From Desmospora profundinema (lineage in GTDB: Bacteria > Bacillota > Bacilli > Thermoactinomycetales > DSM-45169), in the NCBI RefSeq assembly GCF_031454155.1, contig NZ_JAVDQG010000007.1, positions 144,064 to 208,063 of the forward strand: a stretch of DNA of 64,000 bases, read 5' to 3'. The translations under genes and the position numbers were made by a program. Positions 28,252-37,532 of this stretch are shown one piece after another. The notes beneath the pieces are model-generated. The model saw nothing but the letters and a program-made list of their open reading frames with translations. It made no database searches and was not told where the DNA came from. The stretch's first letter is position 1; the number at the start of each line of letters is the position of its first letter.

Positions 28252-31200
28252 TTCGCAATGCTCCTTTCGTTTTCGGAACCGCTTCATATTGTATCAAAAA
28301 TTGTTCCACCATTTCCAGACCTTCGGCGGCAGACAATCCCTTGAGGCGGAAAATAATGCCGATCCGCTGCCCCGAAGATAGGCGGACCCGCCCGGGGAAT
28401 TGTTGCGCCACCCGGAACAGGCGCTGTCCATCCACTACCTGATTTTGGTCGGGATGGAGTTTGGCGTGGATCTCCAATCCTTCCTGCTTGACCTCTTCGA
28501 TGTGGTACTGGATGGCATAGGCGCGGAGTCGGGCCACCCGCAGCAAATTCATCACCGGTTGAGGCAGATCACCGAAGCGGTCTTCCATCTCTTCTTCCAG
28601 ATCCCTCGCCTCATCGAGATCCCGAACCGCCCGGATTTTCTTGTAGATCTCAATCTTTTGTTTCTCGTCTCCGATATACTCCGACGGCAGGTAGGCATCG
28701 GCGTTCAATTCGATTTCCGGATCGAAGGGTTTGACCTCAATCACCTTGCCTTGTTGTTCATGGATCGCTTCTTTCAACATCTGAGTGTACATCTCAAATC
28801 CCACAGAGGCAATGTGACCATGCTGTTCCGCTCCCAGTAGGTTGCCGGCACCACGAATGGCCAAATCGCGCATGGCAATTTTGAATCCGGAACCCAATTC
28901 GGTGAATTCCTTGATCGCCTGCAGACGCTTCTCCGCCGCCTCCGACAACACCTTGTCCCGTTGGTAGGTGAAGTACGCGTAGGCGATTCGATTGGAACGG
29001 CCCACCCGTCCCCGCAGCTGGTACAGTTGGGATAAGCCCATCTTGTCGGCATTGTAGATGATCAGGGTATTCACATTGGGGATGTCCACACCCGTCTCGA
29101 TAATGGTCGTGCTCACCAGCACATCGTACTCCCCGTCCAGAAAGTCCAGCATCACCCGTTCCAATTCGGTTTCCGCCATCTGTCCATGAGCGACGGCGAT
29201 CCGGGCATCTGGAACCAGCATTCGAATCTGATCCGCCATCTGGTCGATGTTTTGTACCTGGTTATACAGAAAGTAGACTTGGCCGTTTCGGGCCAGTTCC
29301 CGTTCGATCGCTTCCCGTACCAGGGCAGCGGAGTACTCCAACACATAGGTCTGAACCGGAAAGCGATTCTCCGGCGGCGTTTCGATCACGGATAAATCCC
29401 GAACCCCCATCATCGACATATGAAGGGTACGGGGAATCGGAGTGGCCGTCAGGGTGAGGACGTCCACATTCGCCTTCAATTGCTTTACTTTTTCCTTGTG
29501 CTTCACTCCGAAGCGCTGCTCCTCATCGACGATCAACAGGCCCAGTTCCTTGTACTCCACATCCTTGGACAACAGGCGATGGGTTCCGATCACGATATCA
29601 ACGGTTCCCTCTTTGACACCCTTAATGGTATCCTTTTGTTCTTTACGGGAACGGAAACGGGACAAGACTCGAATCTCCACCGGGAAGTCGGCAAAGCGCT
29701 CCCGGAAGGTTTCATAGTGTTGCTGGGCCAGGATGGTAGTGGGAACCAACACAGCCACCTGCTTGCCGTCCATCGTTGCCTTGAAGGCGGCCCGAATCGC
29801 CACTTCCGTCTTTCCGTACCCCACATCTCCGCACAAGAGCCGGTCCATGGGCTGCTCGCTTTCCATGTCCTTCTTTATCTCTTCGATGGAACGCAGTTGA
29901 TCCCCTGTTTCTTCATAAGGGAAAAGGGAATCAAACTCCCGCTGATAGGCCGTGTCCTTTGAAAAGGAGTACCCTCTGGCCGCTTGCCGTTTGGCATAGA
30001 GCTGAATCAGATCGGAGGCGATATCCTCCACCGAGGAGCGGACCTTGTTTTTGACCTTGCTCCACTCGCTGCCGCCCAGGCTGTAGACTTTAGGGGTCTT
30101 TTCTTCACTGCCCAGGTACTTCTGCACCTGATCGATCTGTTCGATCGGGACGTACAACTTGTCGTTGCCCGCATATTGCACCAGGAGGTAATCCTTGTGG
30201 AGGCCGCCCACATCCAATGTCTCAATCCCGTGGTAACGTCCGATCCCGTGGTTGACGTGGACCACGTAGTCCCCCGGTTTCAGCTCCTGGTAATCCTTAA
30301 TTTTTTCAGCATGATCCAGTTTGGTCATCCGGCGGGCGCGCCGCTGTTTCTGGGTGAAGACCTCCCCTTCGGTTACCACCGCAATCCGGGACGCCCCCAG
30401 CTCAAACCCGCCTGAGAGAGTACCGACCTGAACCACCGGTCGATGGGGAGACAGGCTCCCGTCCACCAATTCCCGGGTTACTTCCATGCCATAGTCGGCC
30501 AGGACCCGTTCCAGCCGCTCCGCCCGCTCCCGTGTGGAAGCGGTGAACATTACCCTGTACTTCCCCTTGATCCAGCGCTCCCACTCCGTTTTCAATACAT
30601 GCATCTGCCCATGGAACTGCTGCATGCCGCGGCAGATGAACTGTACGATATTTTGCGGCTGAATCCCGCCGGCTTGCCGCATAAACAGAGAAAGATAGAT
30701 TCGTTGATTCTGGCTGCGGTTAAACCAATCGTCATAGGAAACGGAGAGCGTCAGGGCAGGCAGATACTCCCCCTGCTGCAACAGAGCCGTCTGCCACTCC
30801 CCTTCCTCCCGTTCCATCTGCTTGGCCGATTCCTGGATGCGGGCTGGTTCATCCAATATCCACAACGTATCGGCAGGCAGATAATCCAGCAATGTCTCGT
30901 AAGCGGGGTGAATTTGACTGATATATTTATAAATACCGGTAAAACGTTGGCCCGACTTGAGCTGCTCTATTTCCCATCCGATTTTTTCCGCCAATTTGGT
31001 GCGGATGTCGGGATCCTTTACCCGGGAGAGGCGTTCCTCCAGCAGTGTAGCCACGCGATCCCCAGCCTGGTAGAGAGCTTCCGGGGAAGCAAACACTTCC
31101 CGGGCAGGCGGAATGGTAAACCGGTCCCATTTATCCTTGGAACGTTGATCCACCACCGAAAATGGACGAATGGAATCCACTTCGTCATCAAAAAACTCGA

Positions 31201-31786
31201 TGCGAACCGGGTCCTCCTCCGTCACGGGAAACAGATCCAAAATCCCGCCTCGCAAGCTGAATTCTCCGGCTTTTTCCACCATATCCACCCGCTCGTAACC
31301 CACCCGCACCAGGTGCTTCACCAAGACTTCCACGGGGTGCTCTTCCCCCACTGTCAGGGTGCGGTGAGCGGCTGCAAAAATCTCCTGAGGTGGAAACAGT
31401 TTTCTCGCACCAGCGAATGGCACGACAAAAACCCCGCGAAAGCCGCGAGTCAATCGGGATAACACTTGAATCCTATCGCCCAGGGTTTCATGCCCGTCCA
31501 GGGCAATCTCGGTAGCTACCAATTCATTGGCCGGATAGAGAAGCACTTGCTCCCGCGGAAGCAGTTCCTGTAAATCTTCCACCGCTTTTTGGGCCTGGTT
31601 GAGATTGTGTGTGACAACCAACATGGGACGGCCAAGCTCGCGGAACAAAGCGGCCACGTACATCATGCGTGCAGACCCCGTCAGCCCGGCTACCAATTGC
31701 TCTTTTAACCCCTGTTCCAGGGAAGCGACGGTGGACTGGAAGTCGTGATCCTTCTGAAACAGCTGAACCAGGGTTTTCAAGTCCAT
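28238..31786 (-). CDS. mfd: Transcription-repair coupling factor Mfd
   Basis: Removes RNA polymerase stalled at DNA damage and recruits UvrA. The 1182-aa protein has an N-terminal UvrB-like region (ANELVATEIALDGHE), the RNA polymerase-interacting domain (GDYVVHVNHGIGRYHGIE), a superfamily 2 translocase with Walker A GDVGYGKTE, DEEQRFG and TATPIPRTLHMS, and a C-terminal TRCF domain. ATG 31786 is chosen because GGAGG is just upstream; the open frame runs on into the fin terminator. Confidence 0.97.
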   Translation of the reverse strand: MDLKTLVQLFQKDHDFQSTVASLEQGLKEQLVAGLTGSARMMYVAALFRELGRPMLVVTHNLNQAQKAVEDLQELLPREQVLLYPANELVATEIALDGHETLGDRIQVLSRLTRGFRGVFVVPFAGARKLFPPQEIFAAAHRTLTVGEEHPVEVLVKHLVRVGYERVDMVEKAGEFSLRGGILDLFPVTEEDPVRIEFFDDEVDSIRPFSVVDQRSKDKWDRFTIPPAREVFASPEALYQAGDRVATLLEERLSRVKDPDIRTKLAEKIGWEIEQLKSGQRFTGIYKYISQIHPAYETLLDYLPADTLWILDEPARIQESAKQMEREEGEWQTALLQQGEYLPALTLSVSYDDWFNRSQNQRIYLSLFMRQAGGIQPQNIVQFICRGMQQFHGQMHVLKTEWERWIKGKYRVMFTASTRERAERLERVLADYGMEVTRELVDGSLSPHRPVVQVGTLSGGFELGASRIAVVTEGEVFTQKQRRARRMTKLDHAEKIKDYQELKPGDYVVHVNHGIGRYHGIETLDVGGLHKDYLLVQYAGNDKLYVPIEQIDQVQKYLGSEEKTPKVYSLGGSEWSKVKNKVRSSVEDIASDLIQLYAKRQAARGYSFSKDTAYQREFDSLFPYEETGDQLRSIEEIKKDMESEQPMDRLLCGDVGYGKTEVAIRAAFKATMDGKQVAVLVPTTILAQQHYETFRERFADFPVEIRVLSRFRSRKEQKDTIKGVKEGTVDIVIGTHRLLSKDVEYKELGLLIVDEEQRFGVKHKEKVKQLKANVDVLTLTATPIPRTLHMSMMGVRDLSVIETPPENRFPVQTYVLEYSAALVREAIERELARNGQVYFLYNQVQNIDQMADQIRMLVPDARIAVAHGQMAETELERVMLDFLDGEYDVLVSTTIIETGVDIPNVNTLIIYNADKMGLSQLYQLRGRVGRSNRIAYAYFTYQRDKVLSEAAEKRLQAIKEFTELGSGFKIAMRDLAIRGAGNLLGAEQHGHIASVGFEMYTQMLKEAIHEQQGKVIEVKPFDPEIELNADAYLPSEYIGDEKQKIEIYKKIRAVRDLDEARDLEEEMEDRFGDLPQPVMNLLRVARLRAYAIQYHIEEVKQEGLEIHAKLHPDQNQVVDGQRLFRVAQQFPGRVRLSSGQRIGIIFRLKGLSAAEGLEMVEQFLIQYEAVPKTKGALRNAAT

Positions 31787-31835
31787 CCTTCCTCCTCTCC
31801 GCGAGGGTGTCCTTAACCCTTCTCTGAATTCCATA

Positions 31836-31868
31836 CAAAAAGAAGCCTCAGCTGGTACAGCCAAGGCT
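31836..31868 (-). terminator. Terminator after fin
   Basis: AGCCTTGGCTG, TAC, CAGCTGAGGCT followed by TCTTTTT on the minus strand, 50 nt upstream of the mfd start. Confidence 0.8.
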
Positions 31869-31975
31869 GTGAATTCACATCCCGGCAAAAGCACCCGCCC
31901 TACCACGTCCGTTTGCGACAAAGGGAAGGTGGCCGGAAACGGCGCCACGTAAAAAAGCCCTTGCCAGCCACGATA

Positions 31976-32203
31976 CTATTGGAAGGGACGGGACAAGAGT
32001 GACAGTTCCGGGTTCCGTTCTAGCATATCCTGACAGGTTTCACAAACCACATTTACTTGTGTGTGACCCTCAGGCTCATCGACAATTATATCCCGCCGTT
32101 CCGCCGGGGTCAACCGATGGAAACCCAAATCCAGCTCTGTCACACGGTCGTCCTCGATTTGCCCGATAAGATGGTTGCAGTATCGGCACCGGTATTCCAA
32201 CAC
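31976..32203 (-). CDS. fin: Fin (YabK), inhibitor of sigma-F
   Basis: The 75-aa zinc-finger protein has two CxxC pairs (CRYC near residue 6 and CETC near 54) and the pattern ELDLGFHRLTPAERRDI. In B. subtilis Fin is made in the forespore and shuts off sigma-F so that sigma-G takes over. The start is GTG 32203, with GGGGGG 9 nt upstream. It lies between pth and mfd, as in Bacillus. Confidence 0.9.
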   Translation of the reverse strand: MLEYRCRYCNHLIGQIEDDRVTELDLGFHRLTPAERRDIIVDEPEGHTQVNVVCETCQDMLERNPELSLLSRPFQ

Positions 32204-32377
32204 TATGGTATGCCCCCCGCCATCGTGGTATTCCTTTAGAGCCCCATCCGGTAACTTCGAACTGTTTTGTTCACAGCCGCAAGTACCGCCTGAGTTGCCG
32301 GATACAACCTAGTATCGACAATCGGGGAGGGTTCCATTCCAAATTTGTGATGAAAAGGGTGCCCAGCAAAGTCTTTA

Positions 32378-32941
32378 TCACTTCTGGTTGTATCGATTCA
32401 TCACTTCGGGAAAAGAGGTTCCCAGCCACTCCTCAATGGCGTCAGCGGAGCGCTGGACCGCTTCCATTATCGCTTCCTCTTCCTCCCGGGCAAAGCGGGA
32501 GAGAACGTAATCCGGCACCGGAATCCGACCTTGCGGTCGACCGATGCCAATTTTAATCCGTTTAAAATCGTTGGTCCCTAAGTGATCAATCAGGGATTGA
32601 ACACCACGGTGACCACCGGAGCTTCCCTTCATCCGCAGACGAATCTGGCCCGGAGGAAGATCCAGGTCATCGTATACCACCATCAGATCCTCCACACTGC
32701 ACTTGAGCCATTCCAGGGCCGGTCGCACGGATTCGCCGGATCGGTTCATATAGGTTTCCGGTTTAATCAGCACCACTTTTTCTGCTCGAACGTGTCCTTC
32801 CCCTACAAAACCTCTCCATTTTTCTTTATTCACGGGAACACCCCAGCGGTCACTGAGGCGGTCGACCACCCAAAACCCGATGTTGTGACGGGTCAGGGCA
32901 TACCGGATGCCGGGGTTGCCCAAACCGACGATTACTTTCAT
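32378..32941 (-). CDS. pth: Peptidyl-tRNA hydrolase
   Basis: Recycles peptidyl-tRNAs; called SpoVC in B. subtilis. The 187-aa protein has VGLGNPGIRYALTRHNIGF with the catalytic His19, ETYMNRSGE and the catalytic Asp region VVYDDLDLPPG, then GSSGGHRGVQSLI. ATG 32941 has GGAGG 5 nt upstream. It is directly after rplY, as in Bacillus. Confidence 0.96.
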   Translation of the reverse strand: MKVIVGLGNPGIRYALTRHNIGFWVVDRLSDRWGVPVNKEKWRGFVGEGHVRAEKVVLIKPETYMNRSGESVRPALEWLKCSVEDLMVVYDDLDLPPGQIRLRMKGSSGGHRGVQSLIDHLGTNDFKRIKIGIGRPQGRIPVPDYVLSRFAREEEEAIMEAVQRSADAIEEWLGTSFPEVMNRYNQK

Positions 32942-32960
32942 TTGTTCCTCCTCATCCGTC

Positions 32961-32988
32961 AAAAAGGCGCAACGTATGTGGTTGCGCC
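32961..32988 (-). terminator. Terminator after rplY
   Basis: GGCGCAACCAC, loop, GTTGCGCC then TTTTTG on the minus strand, between rplY and pth. Confidence 0.88.
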
Positions 32989-32995
32989 CCTTTGC

Positions 32996-33649
32996 TCATG
33001 ATTCGTTTTCCTCTTTTTCCGCATCCACCAACTCGGGCTCCGCCTGCTCGGCTTCCGCAGCCCGCTCGTCCCGCTCTTCCGCCTCTTTCTCCTGCTCCAC
33101 TTGCGGCGGCAGCACAGAGGCAACCACTTCATCCGGATCGGAGAGGAGTTCCATTTTTTCATCATGCTTCAGGTCGCGGACTTGAACGTTGTCTCCGATG
33201 GACATCCCGCTGATGTCCAGATCGATGTGGTCTGGGATGGCACCGGGCAGGGTGCGGATCAGGACGGTGCGCAACTGTTGCTGCAGGATGCCGCCCTCCT
33301 TGACCCCTTTCGGTTCACCGACCAAATTGACGGCCACTTCCACTTCGACAGGTTCATTCATCTTCACTTGTTTAAAGTCGACGTGGAGAATTTTATCCTT
33401 GATCCGGTCATGTTGCAGTTCCCGAACCATCACTTGATCGATTTTTCCATCGGGATATTTCAATTCCAAAACGGAGGTGAGACCCTGTTGTTGCAGGAAG
33501 CGGATCAGATCGCTTCCTTCCAGATGAATCAATTCGTTCTCTTTCGCACTCCCATACACCACTGCAGGAATTCGACCTTCACGGCGGAGGGCGGTCAGAA
33601 TCGAACGCGGCCGACTTTCACGACGTTTCACGGAAAGTTGAGTTGCCAT
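32996..33649 (-). CDS. rplY: Ribosomal protein L25/general stress protein Ctc
   Basis: The 217-aa protein is the long (TL5/Ctc) form that binds 5S rRNA. The N-terminal L25 domain (QLSVKRRESRPRSILTALR, IPAVVYG) is followed by the C-terminal beta domain (VEVAVNLVGEPKGVKEGG) and an acidic tail rich in Glu and Ala. ATG 33649 has AAGGAGG 11 nt upstream. The neighbours prs and pth are as in B. subtilis, where ctc is under sigma-B. Confidence 0.95.
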   Translation of the reverse strand: MATQLSVKRRESRPRSILTALRREGRIPAVVYGSAKENELIHLEGSDLIRFLQQQGLTSVLELKYPDGKIDQVMVRELQHDRIKDKILHVDFKQVKMNEPVEVEVAVNLVGEPKGVKEGGILQQQLRTVLIRTLPGAIPDHIDLDISGMSIGDNVQVRDLKHDEKMELLSDPDEVVASVLPPQVEQEKEAEERDERAAEAEQAEPELVDAEKEENES

Positions 33650-33813
33650 CGATTGGTTTTCCTCCTTGTGTGTTTCAGGGAAGCGGCCCTGATTGTCCTC
33701 AGGATATTCCACATGCCTCTATCCATTCCCTCAAACACTGGAGGATAAACCCATCGGTACTTCTAATGAGCGTTTCTATCTGTCATCTTTTTCTGTTTCG
33801 ATCCATCTTTACA

Positions 33814-34758
33814 TCAGTCAAACAACTTGCTGACGGACAGCTCCTCGTGAACGCGGATAATCGCTTCCCCGATCAGAGGGGCGACGGACAGGACGCGAAT
33901 CTTGTCCAACTGTTTTTCTTCCGGCAACGGAATGGTGTTGGTTACCACCATCTCTTTGATATTCGCTTCCTTGATCCGCTGGATAGCAGGCCCGGAGAAA
34001 ACGGGATGGGTACAGCAGGCATAGACTTCTTTGGCTCCGTATTCCAACAGGGCGTTAGCCGCCAGGGTGATGGTTCCCGCCGTGTCGATAATGTCATCGA
34101 TAATAATGGCCCTCCGCCCTTTCACATCGCCGACGATGTTCATCACCTCGGCCACGTTGGGCTCCGGGCGCCGCTTATCAATAATGGCGATGGGGGATTG
34201 CAGGCGCTCCGCCAACTTGCGGGCGCGGATCACGCCGCCGTGGTCAGGGGAGACCACGACCACGTCTTCCAGAGCCCGTTCTTTGAAGTACTCGGACAGG
34301 ATCGGAACACCCAGGAGATGATCGACGGGAATGTCGAAGAATCCTTGAATTTGTGTGGCGTGCAGATCCATCGCGATAATCCGATCGGCACCCGCCGTCT
34401 CAATCAGGTTTGCCACTAATTTGGATGTGATCGGATCCCGGGCGCGGGTTTTCCGGTCTTGACGGGCATAGCCATAATAAGGAATCACCACATTGATGGT
34501 TCGTGCCGATGCCCGTCTCAGGGCATCCACCATCACCAGCAATTCCATCAGGTGTTGATTCACCGGGTGGCTGGTGGACTGGATCACATAAACATCGGAT
34601 CCCCGCACACTTTCATTTAATCGGACGTGAATCTCACCGTCGCTGAACTTTCCCACCACAGCATCTCCCAAGGGAATACCGATATGCTCAGCAATTTCCT
34701 TAGCCAGCACCGGATTGGAATTGCAACTAAACACCTGCAAACGTCTCACTGTGGACAT
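33814..34758 (-). CDS. prs: Ribose-phosphate pyrophosphokinase
   Basis: Makes PRPP from ribose 5-phosphate and ATP for purine, pyrimidine, His and Trp synthesis. The 314-aa protein has [19 protein letters not shown], the ATP loop [17 protein letters not shown], the divalent-cation site [19 protein letters not shown] and the PRPP loop [16 protein letters not shown] 34758 is chosen because the family begins near this point and purine-rich GGAGG/GGGGG precede it. Confidence 0.97.
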   Translation of the reverse strand: MSTVRRLQVFSCNSNPVLAKEIAEHIGIPLGDAVVGKFSDGEIHVRLNESVRGSDVYVIQSTSHPVNQHLMELLVMVDALRRASARTINVVIPYYGYARQDRKTRARDPITSKLVANLIETAGADRIIAMDLHATQIQGFFDIPVDHLLGVPILSEYFKERALEDVVVVSPDHGGVIRARKLAERLQSPIAIIDKRRPEPNVAEVMNIVGDVKGRRAIIIDDIIDTAGTITLAANALLEYGAKEVYACCTHPVFSGPAIQRIKEANIKEMVVTNTIPLPEEKQLDKIRVLSVAPLIGEAIIRVHEELSVSKLFD

Positions 34759-34874
34759 CTTCCCCCAACCCTCCACTTTTCTTTCGATGTGTATTTCGAT
34801 GCTTCCCCAAACAGCGACTGCCCGTTATTAGTCATCGTTTTAATTTGAACGAAGCGAGTATATGAGCGTGAGTT

Positions 34875-34945
34875 GGTCGGGCGGGTGGGCTGTCTTCGAT
34901 CTCTTGCAAAAAGCGCAAAGGATCGTAGCCATCCCCCCCTCCCTT
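34875..34945 (+). repeat. Dispersed hairpin repeat, copy 5 (no inner module)
   Basis: Stem GGGCGGGTGGGCTGTC pairs (with two mismatches) to GTAGCCATCCCCC. Between them is TCTTGCAAAAAGCGCAAAGG, the empty form in which GCGCA joins AAAGG directly. It lies in the prs-glmU gap. Confidence 0.7.
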
Positions 34946-34960
34946 CTCACATCGCCACCA

Positions 34961-34987
34961 GCTCTTATCCGTACAACTGTAGTATTA
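34961..34987. repeat. Short repeat shared with 46933-46959
   Basis: GCTCTTATC, one variable base, GTACAACTGTAG, one variable base, ATTA occurs here (downstream of glmU) and downstream of lepB. 25 of 27 bases agree. No function is apparent. Confidence 0.55.
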
Positions 34988-35029
34988 GAACGCATCTACC
35001 CTAGAACACTTTATTAGGCGGAGAACACC

Positions 35030-36412
35030 CTAGTCGTTCTTCAGCTTTTGGTTCAACTTGCGAACATATTCACGCTTGGTCGTTTGCCGTTCCCGGGCAA
35101 TCGCCAACGCCTCCGCCGGCACATCGTCGGTCACGGTGGAACCAGCCGCCACATAAGCTCCTTTACCCACAGTGACTGGAGCGATCAGGTTAACATTACA
35201 GCCGATAAATGCCCCATCCTCAATGATGGTGCGGTGCTTATGAAAACCGTCGTAATTGACGGTGAGAGCCCCGCAGCCCACATTGACATCTTCCCCTACA
35301 TCCGCATCTCCCACATATCCCAAGTGGGAAACCTTGCTTCCTTTACCCAACCGCGCCTTTTTCATATCGACGAAGCAACCCACTTTACTCTGTTCTTCGA
35401 GATGAGAGCCGGGGCGGATATAAGCAAAAGGCCCGACAGCGACATGGTCGTCCACCCGGCTTTTCTGAATCACCGATTGGCGAATCACGGCTTCAGTGCC
35501 CACTTCCACATCGGTCAGGTCTGTGTTTGGTCCGATTACACATCCTTCCCCGATCCGGGTGTTCCCTCGCAGGATGGTACCGGGTTCAATCACCGTATCG
35601 GCACCGATGGTCACATCGGCATCGATATACGTGGCGGCAGGATCGACCACCGTCACTCCATCCATCATGAGTTGTTCCAGGATGCGCTGGCGCATGATTT
35701 GTTCAGCCTGGGCCAATTGAACCCGATTGTTGATGCCCTGAGCCTCTTCATGGTCCTCCATCTGTTGCGCCCCTACCGCTTCACTCTGGCTGCCCAAAAC
35801 ATGGATGACATCGGGAAGGTAATACTCTCCTTGCGCATTGTTATTGTCCACTTGTGAAAGCGCCTTCCATAATTTCCGATTATCAAAACAAAAAGTCCCG
35901 GTATTCACTTCCGTAATCTCCCGTTCCGCAGGTGTGGCATCTTTATGCTCCACCACACGGACTACATGGCCGTCCTCCCGGCGAATCACCCGGCCATAGC
36001 CAGCTGGATTCGGAAGATCTGCCGTCAGTATGGTGGCCGCCGACCGATTTTTCCGATGAGCCTCAACCAGTTTGGACAAGGTATCAGCGGTAAACAGGGG
36101 ATGATCCCCGTTCAGCACCAGAGTGGTTCCTTCCGCATCCGATAAGAATGCTTCCGCTTGCATCACAGCGTGGGCAGTGCCCAGTTGCTCCTCCTGCCGG
36201 GCAAATTTCACCCTGTCTCCGAGATGGCCTTGGACAGACTCGGCATCATGGCCGATGACGACCACCGTCTCCGCCACCCCTATTTTTTCTAATGTATCGA
36301 CGATGTGATCAATGATGGGCTTTCCACAAACCGGGTGCAGCACCTTGTGCTTTCGGGACTTCATTCGGGTCCCCTTCCCCGCGGCCAAGACGACAGCATA
36401 CATTTTTTCCAT
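35030..36412 (-). CDS. glmU: Bifunctional UDP-GlcNAc pyrophosphorylase/GlcN-1-P acetyltransferase
   Basis: Makes UDP-GlcNAc for peptidoglycan and teichoic acids. The 460-aa protein has an N-terminal uridyltransferase (VVLAAGKGTRMKSRKHKVLH, LNGDHPLFT, NAQGEYYLPD) and a C-terminal left-handed beta helix with hexapeptide repeats (VTIGADTVIEPGTILRGNTR, then GCGALTVNYDG). ATG 36412 is preferred over the upstream ATG by the GGGGGTG ribosome binding site spacing. It lies between spoVG and prs, as in Bacillus. Confidence 0.96.
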   Translation of the reverse strand: MEKMYAVVLAAGKGTRMKSRKHKVLHPVCGKPIIDHIVDTLEKIGVAETVVVIGHDAESVQGHLGDRVKFARQEEQLGTAHAVMQAEAFLSDAEGTTLVLNGDHPLFTADTLSKLVEAHRKNRSAATILTADLPNPAGYGRVIRREDGHVVRVVEHKDATPAEREITEVNTGTFCFDNRKLWKALSQVDNNNAQGEYYLPDVIHVLGSQSEAVGAQQMEDHEEAQGINNRVQLAQAEQIMRQRILEQLMMDGVTVVDPAATYIDADVTIGADTVIEPGTILRGNTRIGEGCVIGPNTDLTDVEVGTEAVIRQSVIQKSRVDDHVAVGPFAYIRPGSHLEEQSKVGCFVDMKKARLGKGSKVSHLGYVGDADVGEDVNVGCGALTVNYDGFHKHRTIIEDGAFIGCNVNLIAPVTVGKGAYVAAGSTVTDDVPAEALAIARERQTTKREYVRKLNQKLKND

Positions 36413-36546
36413 GGCGTGAAGCACCCCCGCTGTTCCCAGTGCCCCATCTCGGTCATTTCGTTCTGCTTTCTCTCCCCCTTCCTATCGGGAGAGAGAAAAC
36501 GAGATCTAGTTTGGAAGGTGGGACACTAGCAAAAACTCCACAACCG

Positions 36547-36575
36547 ACTATATCCCAAAGCCTGGTGGAATGCAA
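36547..36575 (-). promoter_or_regulatory. Probable glmU promoter
   Basis: TTGCAT (36570-36575), 17-nt spacer, TATAGT (36547-36552) on the minus strand. It lies downstream of the spoVG terminator, so glmU has its own start of transcription. Confidence 0.6.
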
Positions 36576-36642
36576 CAATGTCGGGTGGAAATGAATTTCC
36601 AGTCCATCCAGCTGATAGAAACAGTGGTAGAGAAGTTTCTAC

Positions 36643-36673
36643 GAAAACGGGGATCCCTGCCTGGGATCCCCGT
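36643..36673 (-). terminator. Terminator after spoVG
   Basis: ACGGGGATCCC, loop AGGCA, GGGATCCCCGT then TTTCG on the minus strand. Confidence 0.8.
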
Positions 36674-36766
36674 TCGGTGTAAGTCTTCAGTCGCGCCTTT
36701 TCCCCCGGCATATGGGACAAAGGCTCTTCATTTTCTTCCCGCGTGAAATCCCGCCCGCCCGACGGA

Positions 36767-37060
36767 TCAGGAAGCACTCCCGCCCAGGGCGGAGCCCAGC
36801 TCATCGTCACCCGCACGGTGATACTCTTCCAATACTGCCATCTCGATCTTCTCCCGGGAATCGGGTGAAATCGGGTGGGCGATATCCCGAAATTCACCAT
36901 CCGGCCTCCGCTTGCTGGGCATCGCCACGAACATTCCGTTATTGCCATCGATCACCCGAATATCGTGAACCACGAATTCCTCGTCGATGGTGATGGAAGC
37001 GATGGCGCGCATCCGCCCTTCACGGCTCACTCGCCGCAATCGCACATCCGTAATTTCCAA
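36767..37060 (-). CDS. spoVG: SpoVG, RNA-binding regulatory protein
   Basis: The 97-aa protein starts at a TTG codon ([11 protein letters not shown] in the mature reading) preceded by GGTGG at 9 nt. [24 protein letters not shown] is the family core ([14 protein letters not shown] and [10 protein letters not shown]). SpoVG affects asymmetric septation and, in several Firmicutes, virulence and capsule genes. A sigma-H promoter precedes it and a terminator follows, so it can be a single-gene transcript. Confidence 0.97.
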   Translation of the reverse strand: MEITDVRLRRVSREGRMRAIASITIDEEFVVHDIRVIDGNNGMFVAMPSKRRPDGEFRDIAHPISPDSREKIEMAVLEEYHRAGDDELGSALGGSAS

Positions 37061-37100
37061 CCTGCTTCACCACCCATTTCCAGAGATGATGTCACTCCTT

Positions 37101-37129
37101 CTATTCCACATGGATGATGAAACTCCTTC
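37101..37129 (-). promoter_or_regulatory. Sigma-H promoter of spoVG
   Basis: GAAGGAGTT (37121-37129) and GTGGAATAG (37101-37109) on the minus strand fit the sigma-H boxes RnAGGAwww and RnnGAATww, each with one mismatch. The 11-nt distance is the same as in the B. subtilis spoVG promoter. Confidence 0.8.
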
Positions 37130-37156
37130 CACTTGTTCCCCTATTTTCGGATTTTT

Positions 37157-37531
37157 TCATTTCTTCACGGCGATTGCTTCCATTTCCACCCGTGCTCCCT
37201 TGGGAAGTGCCGCCACTTGTACACAAGAACGGGCCGGTAGGTGGGATTCAAAAAAGGACCCGTACACATGATTGACCGCCTGAAAATCATTCATATCTGT
37301 CAAAAATATCGTGGTTTTCACCACATGCTCCCGATCCGATCCCGCCGCTTCTAAAACAGCCGACAGGTTTTTCAGCACTTGACGCGTTTCCGCTTCGATG
37401 TCCCCTTTTACCAAATCACCCTCCGGCGTCAAGGGGATTTGCCCGGAAGTAAAAATCCACTGGTCCACTTCCACCGCTTGGTTATACGGTCCGATCGCCT
37501 GGGGAGCATGTTCCGTCTTGATTGTATTCAT
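37157..37531 (-). CDS. ridA: RidA (YabJ) enamine/imine deaminase
   Basis: Hydrolyses reactive 2-aminoacrylate-type enamines, protecting PLP enzymes. The 124-aa protein has APQAIGPYNQAV, the substrate Arg in SCVQVAALPKGARVEMEAIA and VVKTTIFLTDMNDF. It is 1 nt from purR, as in B. subtilis, where yabJ is needed for purine regulation by PurR. Confidence 0.95.
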   Translation of the reverse strand: MNTIKTEHAPQAIGPYNQAVEVDQWIFTSGQIPLTPEGDLVKGDIEAETRQVLKNLSAVLEAAGSDREHVVKTTIFLTDMNDFQAVNHVYGSFFESHLPARSCVQVAALPKGARVEMEAIAVKK

Positions 37532-37532
37532 C

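Larger units (their letters stand above)
36413..36766. other. Gene-free gap between spoVG and glmU
   Basis: It holds the spoVG terminator and a probable glmU promoter with a leader of about 130 nt. Nothing else is recognised. Confidence 0.6.

Noticed and set aside
34875..34945. Treating repeat copy 5 as a plain transcription terminator for glmU
   Set aside because: There is no U tract after the stem and its loop matches the mobile family exactly.
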